Part shown: positions 51,738 through 60,400 of the stretch, piece after piece | How positions within the stretch are numbered: position 1 is the first letter of the stretch | Layout of the letters: the number at the start of each line of letters is the position of its first letter | DNA from: Zoogloeaceae bacterium | Lineage (GTDB): Bacteria > Pseudomonadota > Gammaproteobacteria > Burkholderiales > Rhodocyclaceae | DNA: 64,000 nucleotides | Assembly: GCA_024235595.1 (NCBI GenBank) | Contig: JACKMC010000002.1 | Location: 124,001 to 188,000, forward strand | Direction of reading: 5' to 3' | Notes under the pieces: model-generated | What the model was told of the DNA's origin: nothing | Seen by the model: the letters and a program-made list of their open reading frames with translations, nothing else | Databases searched by the model: none | Position numbers and translations under genes: made by a program

Positions 51738-54584
51738 ATGAGCCCGCTTTTCAGTTCAGAAACGCGCCTCTACGATCTCGCTTGGCGTGACCCGGATCCT
51801 GGTCTCCTGGTCGAGGCGTGGTGGGGCCGCGAATCGCTCGATGGTGGCTTTGAATTCCACGTCGATTGCCTCGGCACCGATGCCTTCATCGCGCCGGAAA
51901 TGCTGGTCGGCAAGGCGCTCACCTTGCTGGTGAGCCTGCCCGATGGCGATCGCTGCGGTCGTTCGGGGCTGGTCAGGGCCGCGAGAAGGCTAGACCCCGA
52001 TGGCGGTTTCGGGCGCTACCGGCTCGACGTGGTGCCCTGGACCTGGTTGCTTTCGCAGGTCCGCCACAATCGTGTCTTCCAGGAGCTGCGGCTGGTCGAG
52101 ATCATCGAGCGGGTGTTTGCGGGCTACCGCGAGCATGCGGCCTGGCAATGGAGCGACGAGGTGGCTTCGTTCATGGCCGAGGTCCCGGTGCGAAGTTTCT
52201 GCGTCCAGTATCGTGAAACGGATTTCACCTTCGTCGCCCGCCTGTTGGCCGAAGAAGGAATTGGCTGGTGCGTCGAGGAGGATGCCGCCGCACCAGCGGG
52301 CCACCGCCTGCGGCTCTTCGCGGACAGCGCACGCCAGCCCGAAGACCTCCTCTCGGCGCAGCCGCTTGGTGGCTCCGGCATCCGCTTTCATCGCGCCGAC
52401 TCCCAGCAGGAGCAGGACGCGGTCGTGGTGTTCGGCAGACGCAGGGAGCTGTCGATCTCGCACACCACGGCGCTCTCGTACGACTACAAACGAAAGCGTG
52501 CCGTGGCCGCCAGCGTGCCAGCCCACAAGGCCCCGGGCGGCGAGCACGCACCCGTGCTCGAGCACTACGACTTTGCAGGCCAGTACGCGTGGGGCGACGA
52601 AGACCAGGCCGTTCGCCGGCAACGGCTTGCCATGGAGGCGAGCGAGGCGCGCGCGGAGGCCTTCCTGGGCCGCGGCACGGTGCGCAGTTTTCGGCCCGGC
52701 ACTGGCTTCGAGCTTGACGGCTTGCCGTTCGACCTCTCCGGAGCGAGCGGCGAAGGACGAGGCGGACGGTATTTCAGCCTCACCGAAGTGATCCATGCGG
52801 GAATCAACAACCTGGCCGGGGAGCGCATCGAGAGCGTTGCCAGGCGCCTCGCGGCTGTCGGTACATGGCCTGCAAGCCAGGCCGCGACGGGCTGCGATGC
52901 AGCACGGCCTGCAACGGCGCCGCGCGAGTTGCCACCCGAACTGATCCAACTGGCAGCGGAGCGCGGCTATGGCAACGTCTTCGAATGCGTCGACAGGGCA
53001 ACGCCATGGCGCCCGCTGCTCGCTGACGGCACCGGTCGTCGCCTCAATCCCCGGCCCACGGCGCCGGGCCCGATGAGCGCGATCGTTGTCGGGCCAAGTG
53101 GCGAGAGCGAACCCCAGGGGGCGGATGAACTGTGGTGCGATGCGCTCGGCCGAATCAAGGTGCGCTTCCTTTGGCAGGGCGATGCGCCGCACGAGCAGCT
53201 TAGCTGCTGGCTGCGACCCATGAGCCGTCAGGCGGGCGCGGGAATGGGCTGGCAGTGCTTGCCGCGAATCGGCCAGGAGGTGCTGGTCGGATTCGTCGAA
53301 GGAGACATCGATCGTCCGGTGGTGCTCGGCGCGCTCTACAACGGCCGGGGCGAAGGCGGCGTGGCGCCGACACCGGGCGGCAGCGCCACCATGGTAGCGG
53401 AGACGTCGTGCTTCGATCGCGCCAGCGATCATCTCGCCGGCGGTCAGGCCAATCTTGCCGGCGGCAACAGCCCGATATGGCATGGTGGCGCCGCGCGGAG
53501 CCATCACCACCCCGGCGCGATGTCCGGAATCAGGAGCAAGGAGTTCGGGGGGCAGGGGCACAGCCAGCTGCTGTTCGACGACAGCGACAGTCAGCAAAGA
53601 GTGCAGCTGCGAAGCAGTTGCCACGCCAGCGAGTTGAACCTTGGTCACCTGATCCACCAGGCCGAGAACTATCGCGGCAGCTTCCGTGGAGCCGGCCTGG
53701 AGCTTCGCACCGACGCCTGGGGCGCCCTGCGGGGCGGCCAGGGGATGCTCATGACAAGCTGGTGTGCGGGCAGTGAAGACGCGCCAGCGGGCGACGCAGC
53801 TGCTGCCACGGCGCTGGTTGACCAGGCAAGAGGGCTGGCAGCGACCTACTCGGCCGCGGCGGCCGCTCACCGGACGGTGCAACTCGCCAGTGCGATCGGC
53901 GCTCGCGGTGCAGCAAAAAGCGTCATCGACCCCGCCGCCCCACCGCTCAATGCCTTGCTGACCGCAGTGCGCGGCCTGGTCGCTGGCTCAAGCCTCGAGG
54001 CGGCACGCCGCGACAGCGCGTCGAAGAATACCGCGCCCGCCAGCGGGAAGATCCCCCACAGCACGGCGGCGCTGATCCTGCAGGCAGCGAAGGCCGGCTT
54101 CGGAGCGATCGCCGGCCGTCATCTGCAATGGAGTTGCGGCGAGACCGTGAGCTTGCTGTGCGGCGAGCACAGCAGCTTTGCGATTGCCGGCAAGCTGCGC
54201 ATGCACGCCGGCCAGGCCATCGGCCTGCTAGGCGGCGCAAGCAGGGCAGGAGCGGGCGAGACAGGAATCAGCCTGCTCGCAGCCCGGGGCGATATCGCCC
54301 TCGAGGCGCAAAGCGACGAGCTCGCGCTGCAAGCGAAACGCGATCTGACGCTCTGCTCGGTCAGTGCGGACATCGATCTTGCCGCTGCGAGGAGGATCGT
54401 GCTCGCGGTCGAAGGTGGTGCAAGCATCACCATCGACGGTGGTATCACCGTCGCCTGCCCGGGCACGATTACCGTGCATGCGAGCAAGAAAAGTTTCGGC
54501 GGGCCCGTCAGAGCGGCTTACGCGCTGCCGAATTTTCCGCGCAGCGAGTTCAGGCAGAAGAAGCGCTTCGCGTTTTCGTCATGA
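51738..54584 (+). CDS. vgrG: Type VI secretion tip protein VgrG with DUF2345 extension
   Basis: 948 aa. The N-terminal gp27/gp44-like domain covers about residues 5-370 (ETRLYDLAWRDPDPGLLVEA, RHNRVFQELRLVEIIERV). A gp5 OB fold lies near 457-540 (DELWCDALGRIKVRFLWQGD, PRIGQEVLVGFVEGDIDRPV). Then comes a T6SS_Vgr segment (AENYRGSFRGAGLELRTDAW) and a DUF2345 beta-helix-like domain to the end. VgrG sits at the tip of the Hcp tube and carries effectors. ATG 51738 lies in a frame also open from GTG 51729. No other T6SS structural genes are in the window, so it is an orphan vgrG with a downstream cargo gene 10 bases away. Confidence 0.95.
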   Translation: MSPLFSSETRLYDLAWRDPDPGLLVEAWWGRESLDGGFEFHVDCLGTDAFIAPEMLVGKALTLLVSLPDGDRCGRSGLVRAARRLDPDGGFGRYRLDVVPWTWLLSQVRHNRVFQELRLVEIIERVFAGYREHAAWQWSDEVASFMAEVPVRSFCVQYRETDFTFVARLLAEEGIGWCVEEDAAAPAGHRLRLFADSARQPEDLLSAQPLGGSGIRFHRADSQQEQDAVVVFGRRRELSISHTTALSYDYKRKRAVAASVPAHKAPGGEHAPVLEHYDFAGQYAWGDEDQAVRRQRLAMEASEARAEAFLGRGTVRSFRPGTGFELDGLPFDLSGASGEGRGGRYFSLTEVIHAGINNLAGERIESVARRLAAVGTWPASQAATGCDAARPATAPRELPPELIQLAAERGYGNVFECVDRATPWRPLLADGTGRRLNPRPTAPGPMSAIVVGPSGESEPQGADELWCDALGRIKVRFLWQGDAPHEQLSCWLRPMSRQAGAGMGWQCLPRIGQEVLVGFVEGDIDRPVVLGALYNGRGEGGVAPTPGGSATMVAETSCFDRASDHLAGGQANLAGGNSPIWHGGAARSHHHPGAMSGIRSKEFGGQGHSQLLFDDSDSQQRVQLRSSCHASELNLGHLIHQAENYRGSFRGAGLELRTDAWGALRGGQGMLMTSWCAGSEDAPAGDAAAATALVDQARGLAATYSAAAAAHRTVQLASAIGARGAAKSVIDPAAPPLNALLTAVRGLVAGSSLEAARRDSASKNTAPASGKIPHSTAALILQAAKAGFGAIAGRHLQWSCGETVSLLCGEHSSFAIAGKLRMHAGQAIGLLGGASRAGAGETGISLLAARGDIALEAQSDELALQAKRDLTLCSVSADIDLAAARRIVLAVEGGASITIDGGITVACPGTITVHASKKSFGGPVRAAYALPNFPRSEFRQKKRFAFSS

Positions 54585-54594
54585 GTTGTGGCCG

Positions 54595-56832
54595 ATGCTG
54601 ATCAGTCCGCCATTTCTGCTGCCTCGCAACGCCAATGAAAACGATGCCGACTTCGTTGCGCGCTGCATGCCCGATACCTCAGTGATGGTGCAGGGAACGC
54701 CGGTGCCGGAAGGCTCGTTCCCCGTTTCGTTCAAGCTCGGCTGGCATGGTGGCCGGCACCTCGAGGCCCCGGTCGATGCCAACGGTGCGGTGCTGAATGT
54801 GCGCGCGATCGCCGATGGCGAGATCGTCTACGCTCGCCGCCCGACCCCGCGCAACGCCAACCCGAGTCCCGCCGAGCCGCGCAACTACAATCCCTACGGT
54901 GATCCGCCCGCCTGGACCGACGACGGCTGCGTGATCATCCGCCATGCCACCGAAATCGGTGCCGATGCGCAGAATCAGCCGGTCCAGGTGAGCTTTATGT
55001 CGATCTACATGCACCTGTCGGAGCTGCGCGGGGCGGCCCACCAGGTGGCAGGCGGCGCGCAGGATCGGGCCGTCTACCGCAAGGACGAAATCGGTGTGGC
55101 CGGAATGGTCTACGGCACCGATCGTCAATTGCATCTCGAGATCATCTGTGACGACGCGAATCTCGAGGCCTTGATCGGACGTCGAACGGGGGCGCTGAAC
55201 GACTCCTCCGACGGGCGCACGGATGTGCTGTTCGGCGAGATGTATTTCCGCCTGCCAGCCGGAACCCGCTTCTTCGCGCGCCGTCCCGGATTCAGCGAAA
55301 CCACACCGACCGCGGCACCCGCCCATACCCTGCAGAACGTCCCGATCTACGTCGGACTTCGTTACGCCGGCGGAGACGGAGCGCAGGGCCAGCGTGGCGA
55401 TGCCTGGCTGACGAGCTACTCGGAAGAGGGCATCGCCCTCGGCGACCCGATCAATGAAGCCGATGCCGAATACGATCTCTACCAGGCCGCCAACGACATC
55501 AGCGACGCCTACCCGGCAAACGCCAGACCGGCGCCCAGCGCGGTCTACGAACTGCTTCGCTTCGGTCGCGTGATCGGTCCGGATGCGCTGGTCCCTGCCG
55601 ACGTGCCTCACTGGCGCGAGGTGCGCTACCCGGGCGGGCAGGGCTGGGTCAATCTGAATGCCGCCGGTGTGCGCAAGTTCAGCGATGCGGACTTCCCGCA
55701 GTGGCGCGCCTGGCAGCTCATCGATGACGACATCGATGGCGACAGCCGTTGTGAATCCGCGGCGCTAAGCAAGTTGATAGAAGATCCCGCCGGCGGCGAC
55801 GGGAGGTTGGCGCGAGCCGAACTCGAACGCCGTTTGCAGCTACCGGCTGTGCGCATGCGGCTCGAGCGCGCGATATGCAAGTTTCCCAGCGAATGGGATC
55901 GTGCCAGCGCAAGGGCGCGCTGGGGCTGGCTCGTCGGCGACGCCGAGTTCGGGCTGGAGGCCGGGGATTTCGCGGAGTTGATGGCGCATGTCGAGGCGTT
56001 GACGTTTCCATGGGCAGGAGCGGGTACGGGGGTTGGTGTTACTCACTGGCATTGGGATCCTCTGCAGTTCGTTGCCAACTGGCGATGCTGCCTATGGCTC
56101 GGGGCTCTTGATTTCGAGCGTGCTTTGGGATCAGCCCCCAAGGCTGGCCGGGTGCGGGCCGTCGCATTGCGCATCCCCTTGGGACAAGCCATGAGAAAGT
56201 ACCTCGTTGCGGGCAGCGCTACACGCATCTCGCACTGTCTGGGGCAGATCGGGCACGAAACTGCCTGGTGGCTGTACCGCGAAGAGCTCGGGAATATGCG
56301 ATATTTCAGAACTATGTATGAGTCAATAACGCCCGGTGAGGCAGCTGCGGACTACCGCTCCGGACTTGCCCAGCGACTGCATTTGGTTCGGCAAGGTGAA
56401 AGCGAAATGGCATATTCGACGCGACGTCCAGGTGTTGTTGCCGCGAAAGCGGTGAGCCTGGGCAATGGTGCGGCAAGCGCGAGGTCGGGCGGAATGCTGG
56501 ATGATGGATCCAGATTTCGGGGTCGAGGCTTTTTACAGATTACTGGACGTAAGAACTATGTGAGCTACAGTCGATACCGGGGCCGCGATTTCACTACCGA
56601 TCCCAATCCGTCCATGATAAGCGCTGACGACTTCAATGCTTGTGATGTTTCTGGCTTCTATTGGGCGCGGGAAAAGGTGAATAGCGAGGCCGATGTGGGG
56701 ACTGCCGCCGCGCAAGTCTCGCGCGTAGGGGGGCTCGTGAATCGAGGTAACGCCAACCGGGTGCCGCTGCATAGCCAAGAGCGACTCAACGCATTCCAAT
56801 CAATTTGGAGGCGTATGAATGACATTGGCTAG
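54595..56832 (+). CDS. Candidate T6SS effector: M23-like plus GH19/lysozyme-like cell wall hydrolase
   Basis: 745 aa, no signal peptide. An N-terminal LytM/M23-like domain covers about residues 45-185 (VRAIADGEIVYAR, SIYMHLSEL, RQLHLEI). The middle region, about 240-370, has an SH3-like look (PIYVGLRYAGGDG). The C-terminus holds a glycoside-hydrolase-19/lysozyme-like domain: LGQIGHETAWWLYREEL near 546, with the catalytic-type Glu in GHET, and FRGRGFLQITGRKNY near 640. It would cut peptidoglycan after delivery by VgrG. The ATG is 10 bases after the vgrG stop. GC falls markedly in the last third of the gene, and the next ORF overlaps its end. Confidence 0.8.
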   Translation: MLISPPFLLPRNANENDADFVARCMPDTSVMVQGTPVPEGSFPVSFKLGWHGGRHLEAPVDANGAVLNVRAIADGEIVYARRPTPRNANPSPAEPRNYNPYGDPPAWTDDGCVIIRHATEIGADAQNQPVQVSFMSIYMHLSELRGAAHQVAGGAQDRAVYRKDEIGVAGMVYGTDRQLHLEIICDDANLEALIGRRTGALNDSSDGRTDVLFGEMYFRLPAGTRFFARRPGFSETTPTAAPAHTLQNVPIYVGLRYAGGDGAQGQRGDAWLTSYSEEGIALGDPINEADAEYDLYQAANDISDAYPANARPAPSAVYELLRFGRVIGPDALVPADVPHWREVRYPGGQGWVNLNAAGVRKFSDADFPQWRAWQLIDDDIDGDSRCESAALSKLIEDPAGGDGRLARAELERRLQLPAVRMRLERAICKFPSEWDRASARARWGWLVGDAEFGLEAGDFAELMAHVEALTFPWAGAGTGVGVTHWHWDPLQFVANWRCCLWLGALDFERALGSAPKAGRVRAVALRIPLGQAMRKYLVAGSATRISHCLGQIGHETAWWLYREELGNMRYFRTMYESITPGEAAADYRSGLAQRLHLVRQGESEMAYSTRRPGVVAAKAVSLGNGAASARSGGMLDDGSRFRGRGFLQITGRKNYVSYSRYRGRDFTTDPNPSMISADDFNACDVSGFYWAREKVNSEADVGTAAAQVSRVGGLVNRGNANRVPLHSQERLNAFQSIWRRMNDIG

Positions 56833-57412
56833 ATATATCATGAGTCGTAGCCTTGGATTTGCCGTCGTGACGAAGGTCTATGCCGTCAGCAGTGGCGCCC
56901 TAGCATGCGGCCTGCCCGTTTCGTTGGATGGATTATATGACGTCGACCGAAAATCCGCCGGGGCAGTAACCATTGTTCGATATATCCGAAAAGAATCGCC
57001 ATACATCTATAAGACCTCCTTCGATACACGGACTGTGACAGTCGCCGCGGGGTCGGACCCTCTTGCGGTCAATGAGGTCGCAGGTGTCAGTAGTGGAAAT
57101 CGCGGAATGGAAGTCCGCAAGACCCTCTTGGTGGTTCCTCCATATACGGATCAAATTGTCGAGCGGCACTTTTCGAGGGGCGTACGCCATCATCGGAACT
57201 GGGCTGTTTGGCGCGAAGAGATCCGATATGGTGCGCAGGGTCGTTCTGACGGCTATACCATCGACTGCGCGACGGCTTACAAGGTGAGGCGTCATGCTGC
57301 AACCGCCGTGTCCGAATGCTTTTCTCTCGAAGATTGGCCGCGGTTTCTAGGGACCTTGGATTCGTTGGACAAAGCAATCGAAGATCCTGGTGCGCAGGGT
57401 GCGGGTAAATGA
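56819..57412 (+). CDS. Candidate immunity protein to the cell-wall effector
   Basis: 197 aa. The ATG lies 14 bases inside the end of the effector gene, with GGAGG 8 bases upstream, so the start is well supported. GC content is visibly lower than in the rest of the window. The N-terminus is mildly hydrophobic and ends GALAC, compatible with export or a weak lipobox, though a Lys interrupts the core. Two or more Cys in the mature part (ALAC, TIDCATA, SECFSL). No family recognised. Position just after a secreted wall hydrolase is where immunity genes lie; the function is inferred from this alone. Confidence 0.6.
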   Translation: MTLARYIMSRSLGFAVVTKVYAVSSGALACGLPVSLDGLYDVDRKSAGAVTIVRYIRKESPYIYKTSFDTRTVTVAAGSDPLAVNEVAGVSSGNRGMEVRKTLLVVPPYTDQIVERHFSRGVRHHRNWAVWREEIRYGAQGRSDGYTIDCATAYKVRRHAATAVSECFSLEDWPRFLGTLDSLDKAIEDPGAQGAGK

Positions 57413-57471
57413 AGGATGTTTCGACTTTGAAAGTCCTTCCCGTCACGCCCGCTCAATGAGGTCCTCGAGTT

Positions 57472-57924
57472 TCACCTTCGCAAACTCCCCGCCAGAAACC
57501 GATCCAGTTGTTTTGCGAAGTTCTGCCGGTCGGAATTGCTGAACGCCGATGGTCCGCCGGTTTCCACGCCGGTGGAGCGCAGGATGTCCATGAAGTTGCG
57601 CATGTCGAGTGCTTCGCGGATGTTCTCGCGACTGTAGAACTCGCCGCGCGGGTTGAGGGCGAGGGCGTGCTTGTCGATCACGGCTGCGGCGAGCGGGATG
57701 TCGGCGGTGATGACGAGGTCGCCCTGGCTGACCTGCTCGGCAATGTGGTTGTCGGCGACGTCGAAACCTTTCGATACCTGCACCGCGCGAATGAAGGGCG
57801 AAGGCGGGATGTGGAGCATCTGGTTGGCGACGAGCACGAGCTGCGTGCGGGTCCGCTCCGCTGCGCGATAGAGGATTTCCTTGATGGAAACCGGGCAGGC
57901 GTCGGCATCGATCCAGATCTGCAA
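57472..57924 (-). CDS. YaiI/YqxD family (UPF0178) protein
   Basis: 150 aa. The family start QIWIDADACPVSIKEILYRAAER, the Asp/Ser/Asp pattern of a PIN-like fold and DLVITADIPLAAAVIDKHALALNPRGEFY are clear. The function is not established; a nuclease-like fold is suspected. No ATG is available: a TTG at 57924 has GGAG at 7 bases and fits the family N-terminus. Stands alone on the minus strand next to the broken petA fragment. Confidence 0.88.
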   Translation of the reverse strand: MQIWIDADACPVSIKEILYRAAERTRTQLVLVANQMLHIPPSPFIRAVQVSKGFDVADNHIAEQVSQGDLVITADIPLAAAVIDKHALALNPRGEFYSRENIREALDMRNFMDILRSTGVETGGPSAFSNSDRQNFAKQLDRFLAGSLRR

Positions 57925-57997
57925 TTCGTGGCTCCGGTGGGTGGCCTTGCGAATGTTACGCGGGCGGGGACGGTGGCGTCCATGCGGCCGGAGGCAG

Positions 57998-58225
57998 TCA
58001 GGCGATCTTTTCGCCGATACGTATGATGCTGTCGGACAGATATTCTTAAGCGGGCACCGGCAAATTCGTTGGTGCCGGTACGCCACGAAAGACGCGGCCG
58101 GCGAGGTCGAATTTCGAGCCGTGGCAGGGGCACAGGAACCCACCCGGCCAGTCTGCGCCGAGCCCTGCAGCTTCGCTGGCAGGCTTGAGCACCGGCGAGC
58201 AGCCCAGGTGGGTGCATTGCCGATC
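57998..58225 (-). pseudogene. petA: 3' remnant of a Rieske Fe-S protein gene (petA)
   Basis: Reading leftward from about 58218, one frame encodes CTHLGC, then CPCHGSKFD, VFRGVPAPTNLPVPA, then an in-frame TAA (58046-58048) and on to EYLSDSIIRIGEKIA before a TGA at 57998. The two Rieske motifs CTHLGC and CPCHGS bind the [2Fe-2S] cluster in the cytochrome bc1 subunit. The stop falls where the family has a Tyr or Lys codon. The N-terminal half with the membrane anchor is absent and there is no start codon, so this cannot give a working protein. It joins the bdhA remnant directly. Confidence 0.8.
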
Positions 58226-58231
58226 ATCACG

Positions 58232-58579
58232 GCTTGTTTCGCCCCTGAAGGCCCCCTATGTCACCGCCAAGCACGGCCTGCTTGGCCTGGCCAAGGTGGT
58301 GGCGCTCGAGGGCGCGCCGCATCACGTCGTGGCAAACGTGATCTGCCCGGGCTACGTCCGTACGCCGCTGGTGGACAGGCAGATCCCCGAACAAGCGAAG
58401 GATCTCGGTATCCCGGGGGCGCAGGTGGTGCGCGAAGTGATGCTTGGGGGAACGGTCGAGGGCGAGTTCACCACCACCAACGACATCGCTGAAGCGGCCG
58501 CATTTCCCGCCACGTTTCCGTCACTCGCGCTGACCGGACAGTCCGTGGTGGCGAGCCACGGATTGTTCATGGAGCAGGT
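58232..58579 (+). pseudogene. bdhA: 3' remnant of a 3-hydroxybutyrate dehydrogenase gene (bdhA)
   Basis: The frame gives LKAPYVTAKHGLLGLAKVVA with the catalytic Tyr-x3-Lys of short-chain dehydrogenases, then VICPGYVRTPLVDRQIPEQA, TVEGEFTTTNDIAEAA and LTGQSVVASHGLFMEQ, the typical 3-hydroxybutyrate dehydrogenase end. The NAD-binding half and catalytic Ser are missing, no start codon exists, and the normal stop after the terminal FM(E/Q) is lost, so the frame runs on to 58658 into pit. A remnant of a poly-hydroxybutyrate metabolism gene, joined head to head with the petA remnant. Confidence 0.8.
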
Positions 58580-58626
58580 CGCCGCGCGCCGGCCGCGCGC
58601 AGCCCGGGTGTTGTCCCTGAGCCCGC

Positions 58627-60213
58627 TCAGGCGGGGAGCATCATGCCGCGGATCATGAAGAACACCATTGCAGCCATGAGCGCCGATGCCGGCACGGTGA
58701 TCACCCAGGCGGCTGCAATGCGCAGCAGTTGCGAGCGCTTGACCAGCTCGTAGCGATATGCCTTCTTCAAGGTCTTGCGCTCCCGCTTCGAAAAGTTCGC
58801 CGGGTCGAGCTGGGCCTTGGCCTGCAGCTTGAGTTCCTGGAGCATCGCGCCTTTCTCCTGCACTGACGCCTTGTTGAAGCTGGCCATGAAGGCGTCGATG
58901 GCCTGTTGATCGCCTTCCGGGTGATGGGCCTTGATCTCGTCTTCCATTCGTGCGTTGTTGCGCTTGATCCATTCGCGCAGGAAGCCGACCCCGAACACCC
59001 CGCCGACCGCGATGTGGGTGGAGCTGACCGGCAATCCCATCTGGCTGGCGACGATCACCGTCAGGGTCGCAGCCATGGCGATGCAATAGGCGCGCATCTG
59101 GTCGAGTTCGGTGATTTCGGAGCCGACGGTGCGAATGACCTTGGGGCCGAAGAGGGCCAGGCCGACGGCGATGCCGAGGGCGCCGACCATCATCACCCAC
59201 ACCGGGATGCCGGCCGTGGTGTGGATCGGTCCGCCGAGGCTGTTCACGGCATCGACAATGGCGGCCAGCGGGCCGACCGCATTGGCAACGTCGTTCGATC
59301 CGTGAGCAAAGGACAGCAGCGAAGCGGCGAAGATGAGCGGCACGGTGAACAACTGGTTCACTCCCTGCTTGGTGTTCGGCAACTGGCGCGAACGGCGGGC
59401 AACCAGCGGGCGCACCATCAGAAGAATCAGCACCGCCAGCGCGAACCCGTAGATCACCGCCTCGACGAAGCTCACCTTCCAGATGTGTTTGAGGCCCTTG
59501 AGCATCAGATAGGTGCCGAAGGTCCAGGCCATGGCGGCAACCAGTAGCGGCACCCAGCGCCGTGCAGCGTGTGCCATGTCGGTCTGGTAGGTGATGCGAT
59601 GCTTGATGAAGTAGAGGAATGATGCGGCAATGATGCCGCCCAGCACGGGCGAGATCACCCAGCTTGCCGCGATGGCGTAGATCTTGTCCCAGTTGGCGAT
59701 GCCGAACCCGCTTGCGGCGATGCCGGCGCCGAGCACTGCGCCGACGATCGAATGCGTGGTCGATACCGGGGCGCCGATCGCGGTGGCGATATTGAGCCAC
59801 ATGGCGCCCGCCAGCAGCGCCGACATCATCAGCCAGATGAAGGTGTCGCCGCTGGGTACCAGTGCGGGGTTGATGATGCCGCTGCGGATCGTATCGACCA
59901 CATCACCGCCGGCGATCAGCGCGCCGGCCGCTTCGAACACTGCGGCGATCACCAGCGCGAGGCCGAGGCTCATGGCTTTCGAGCCGACTGCCGGGCCAAC
60001 GTTGTTGGCCACATCGTTGGCGCCGATGTTGATCGCCATGTAGCCGCCGATCATCGCAGCGATCACCAGCATCATGCTGCCCGGGCCGCTGTTGCGGGTC
60101 GAGGCGAAAAGCATTACCCCGACGATGAAGAGCAGAGCCATGCCCAGGCGGCCCATTTCACTGCGACCGCGCTTGGTTGCGCGCTCCAGATCGCTGATGT
60201 GTTTGAGATCCAC
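58627..60213 (-). CDS. pit: Inorganic phosphate transporter, Pit family
   Basis: 528 aa with ten or more membrane segments and the two Pit signature repeats: MAINIGANDVANNVGPAVGSKAM with APVSTTHSIVGAVLG, and SFAHGSNDVANAVGPLAA with LPVSSTHIAVGGVFGVGF. It moves phosphate (often as a metal complex) by proton symport. The cytoplasmic insert near residues 420-480 is charged and helical (KGAMLQELKLQAKAQ). GTG 60213 is the best start; the ribosome site is weak. A symmetric inverted repeat lies 32 bases upstream. Confidence 0.94.
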   Translation of the reverse strand: MDLKHISDLERATKRGRSEMGRLGMALLFIVGVMLFASTRNSGPGSMMLVIAAMIGGYMAINIGANDVANNVGPAVGSKAMSLGLALVIAAVFEAAGALIAGGDVVDTIRSGIINPALVPSGDTFIWLMMSALLAGAMWLNIATAIGAPVSTTHSIVGAVLGAGIAASGFGIANWDKIYAIAASWVISPVLGGIIAASFLYFIKHRITYQTDMAHAARRWVPLLVAAMAWTFGTYLMLKGLKHIWKVSFVEAVIYGFALAVLILLMVRPLVARRSRQLPNTKQGVNQLFTVPLIFAASLLSFAHGSNDVANAVGPLAAIVDAVNSLGGPIHTTAGIPVWVMMVGALGIAVGLALFGPKVIRTVGSEITELDQMRAYCIAMAATLTVIVASQMGLPVSSTHIAVGGVFGVGFLREWIKRNNARMEDEIKAHHPEGDQQAIDAFMASFNKASVQEKGAMLQELKLQAKAQLDPANFSKRERKTLKKAYRYELVKRSQLLRIAAAWVITVPASALMAAMVFFMIRGMMLPA

Positions 60214-60244
60214 GTCCGAATATCCGCTCTTGACGAAGCGCGCA

Positions 60245-60271
60245 TTGTTTCAGAAATGTCTCTTGAAACAA
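60245..60271. promoter_or_regulatory. 8-bp inverted repeat, operator-like, before pit
   Basis: TTGTTTCA at 60245-60252 is exactly inverted as TGAAACAA at 60264-60271 with an 11-base gap, so the half-sites are 19 bases apart, close to two helical turns. It lies 32 bases before the pit GTG in an AT-rich patch. The binding protein is not recognised. Confidence 0.45.
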
Positions 60272-60400
60272 ACCATGATTCCTGAACCCGCGGGCTGCAC
60301 CCTGGGTCATTATCGACCGTTCGTCGGTTTGGCGGTGCGGTTGGGTAAGGAATCGCCTGCGGCGCGGGTCGAAGACAAATCATTCAAGGAGAAGTCCGTC

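Noticed and set aside
54364..54594. Upstream extension of the effector gene into vgrG
   Set aside because: The frame is open inside vgrG but the vgrG frame is clearly the coding one; the ATG at 54595 follows the vgrG stop.
58185..58658. An intact short-chain dehydrogenase gene
   Set aside because: The open frame lacks the NAD-binding N-terminal half and a real start, and runs past the normal end into pit, so I treat it as a remnant.
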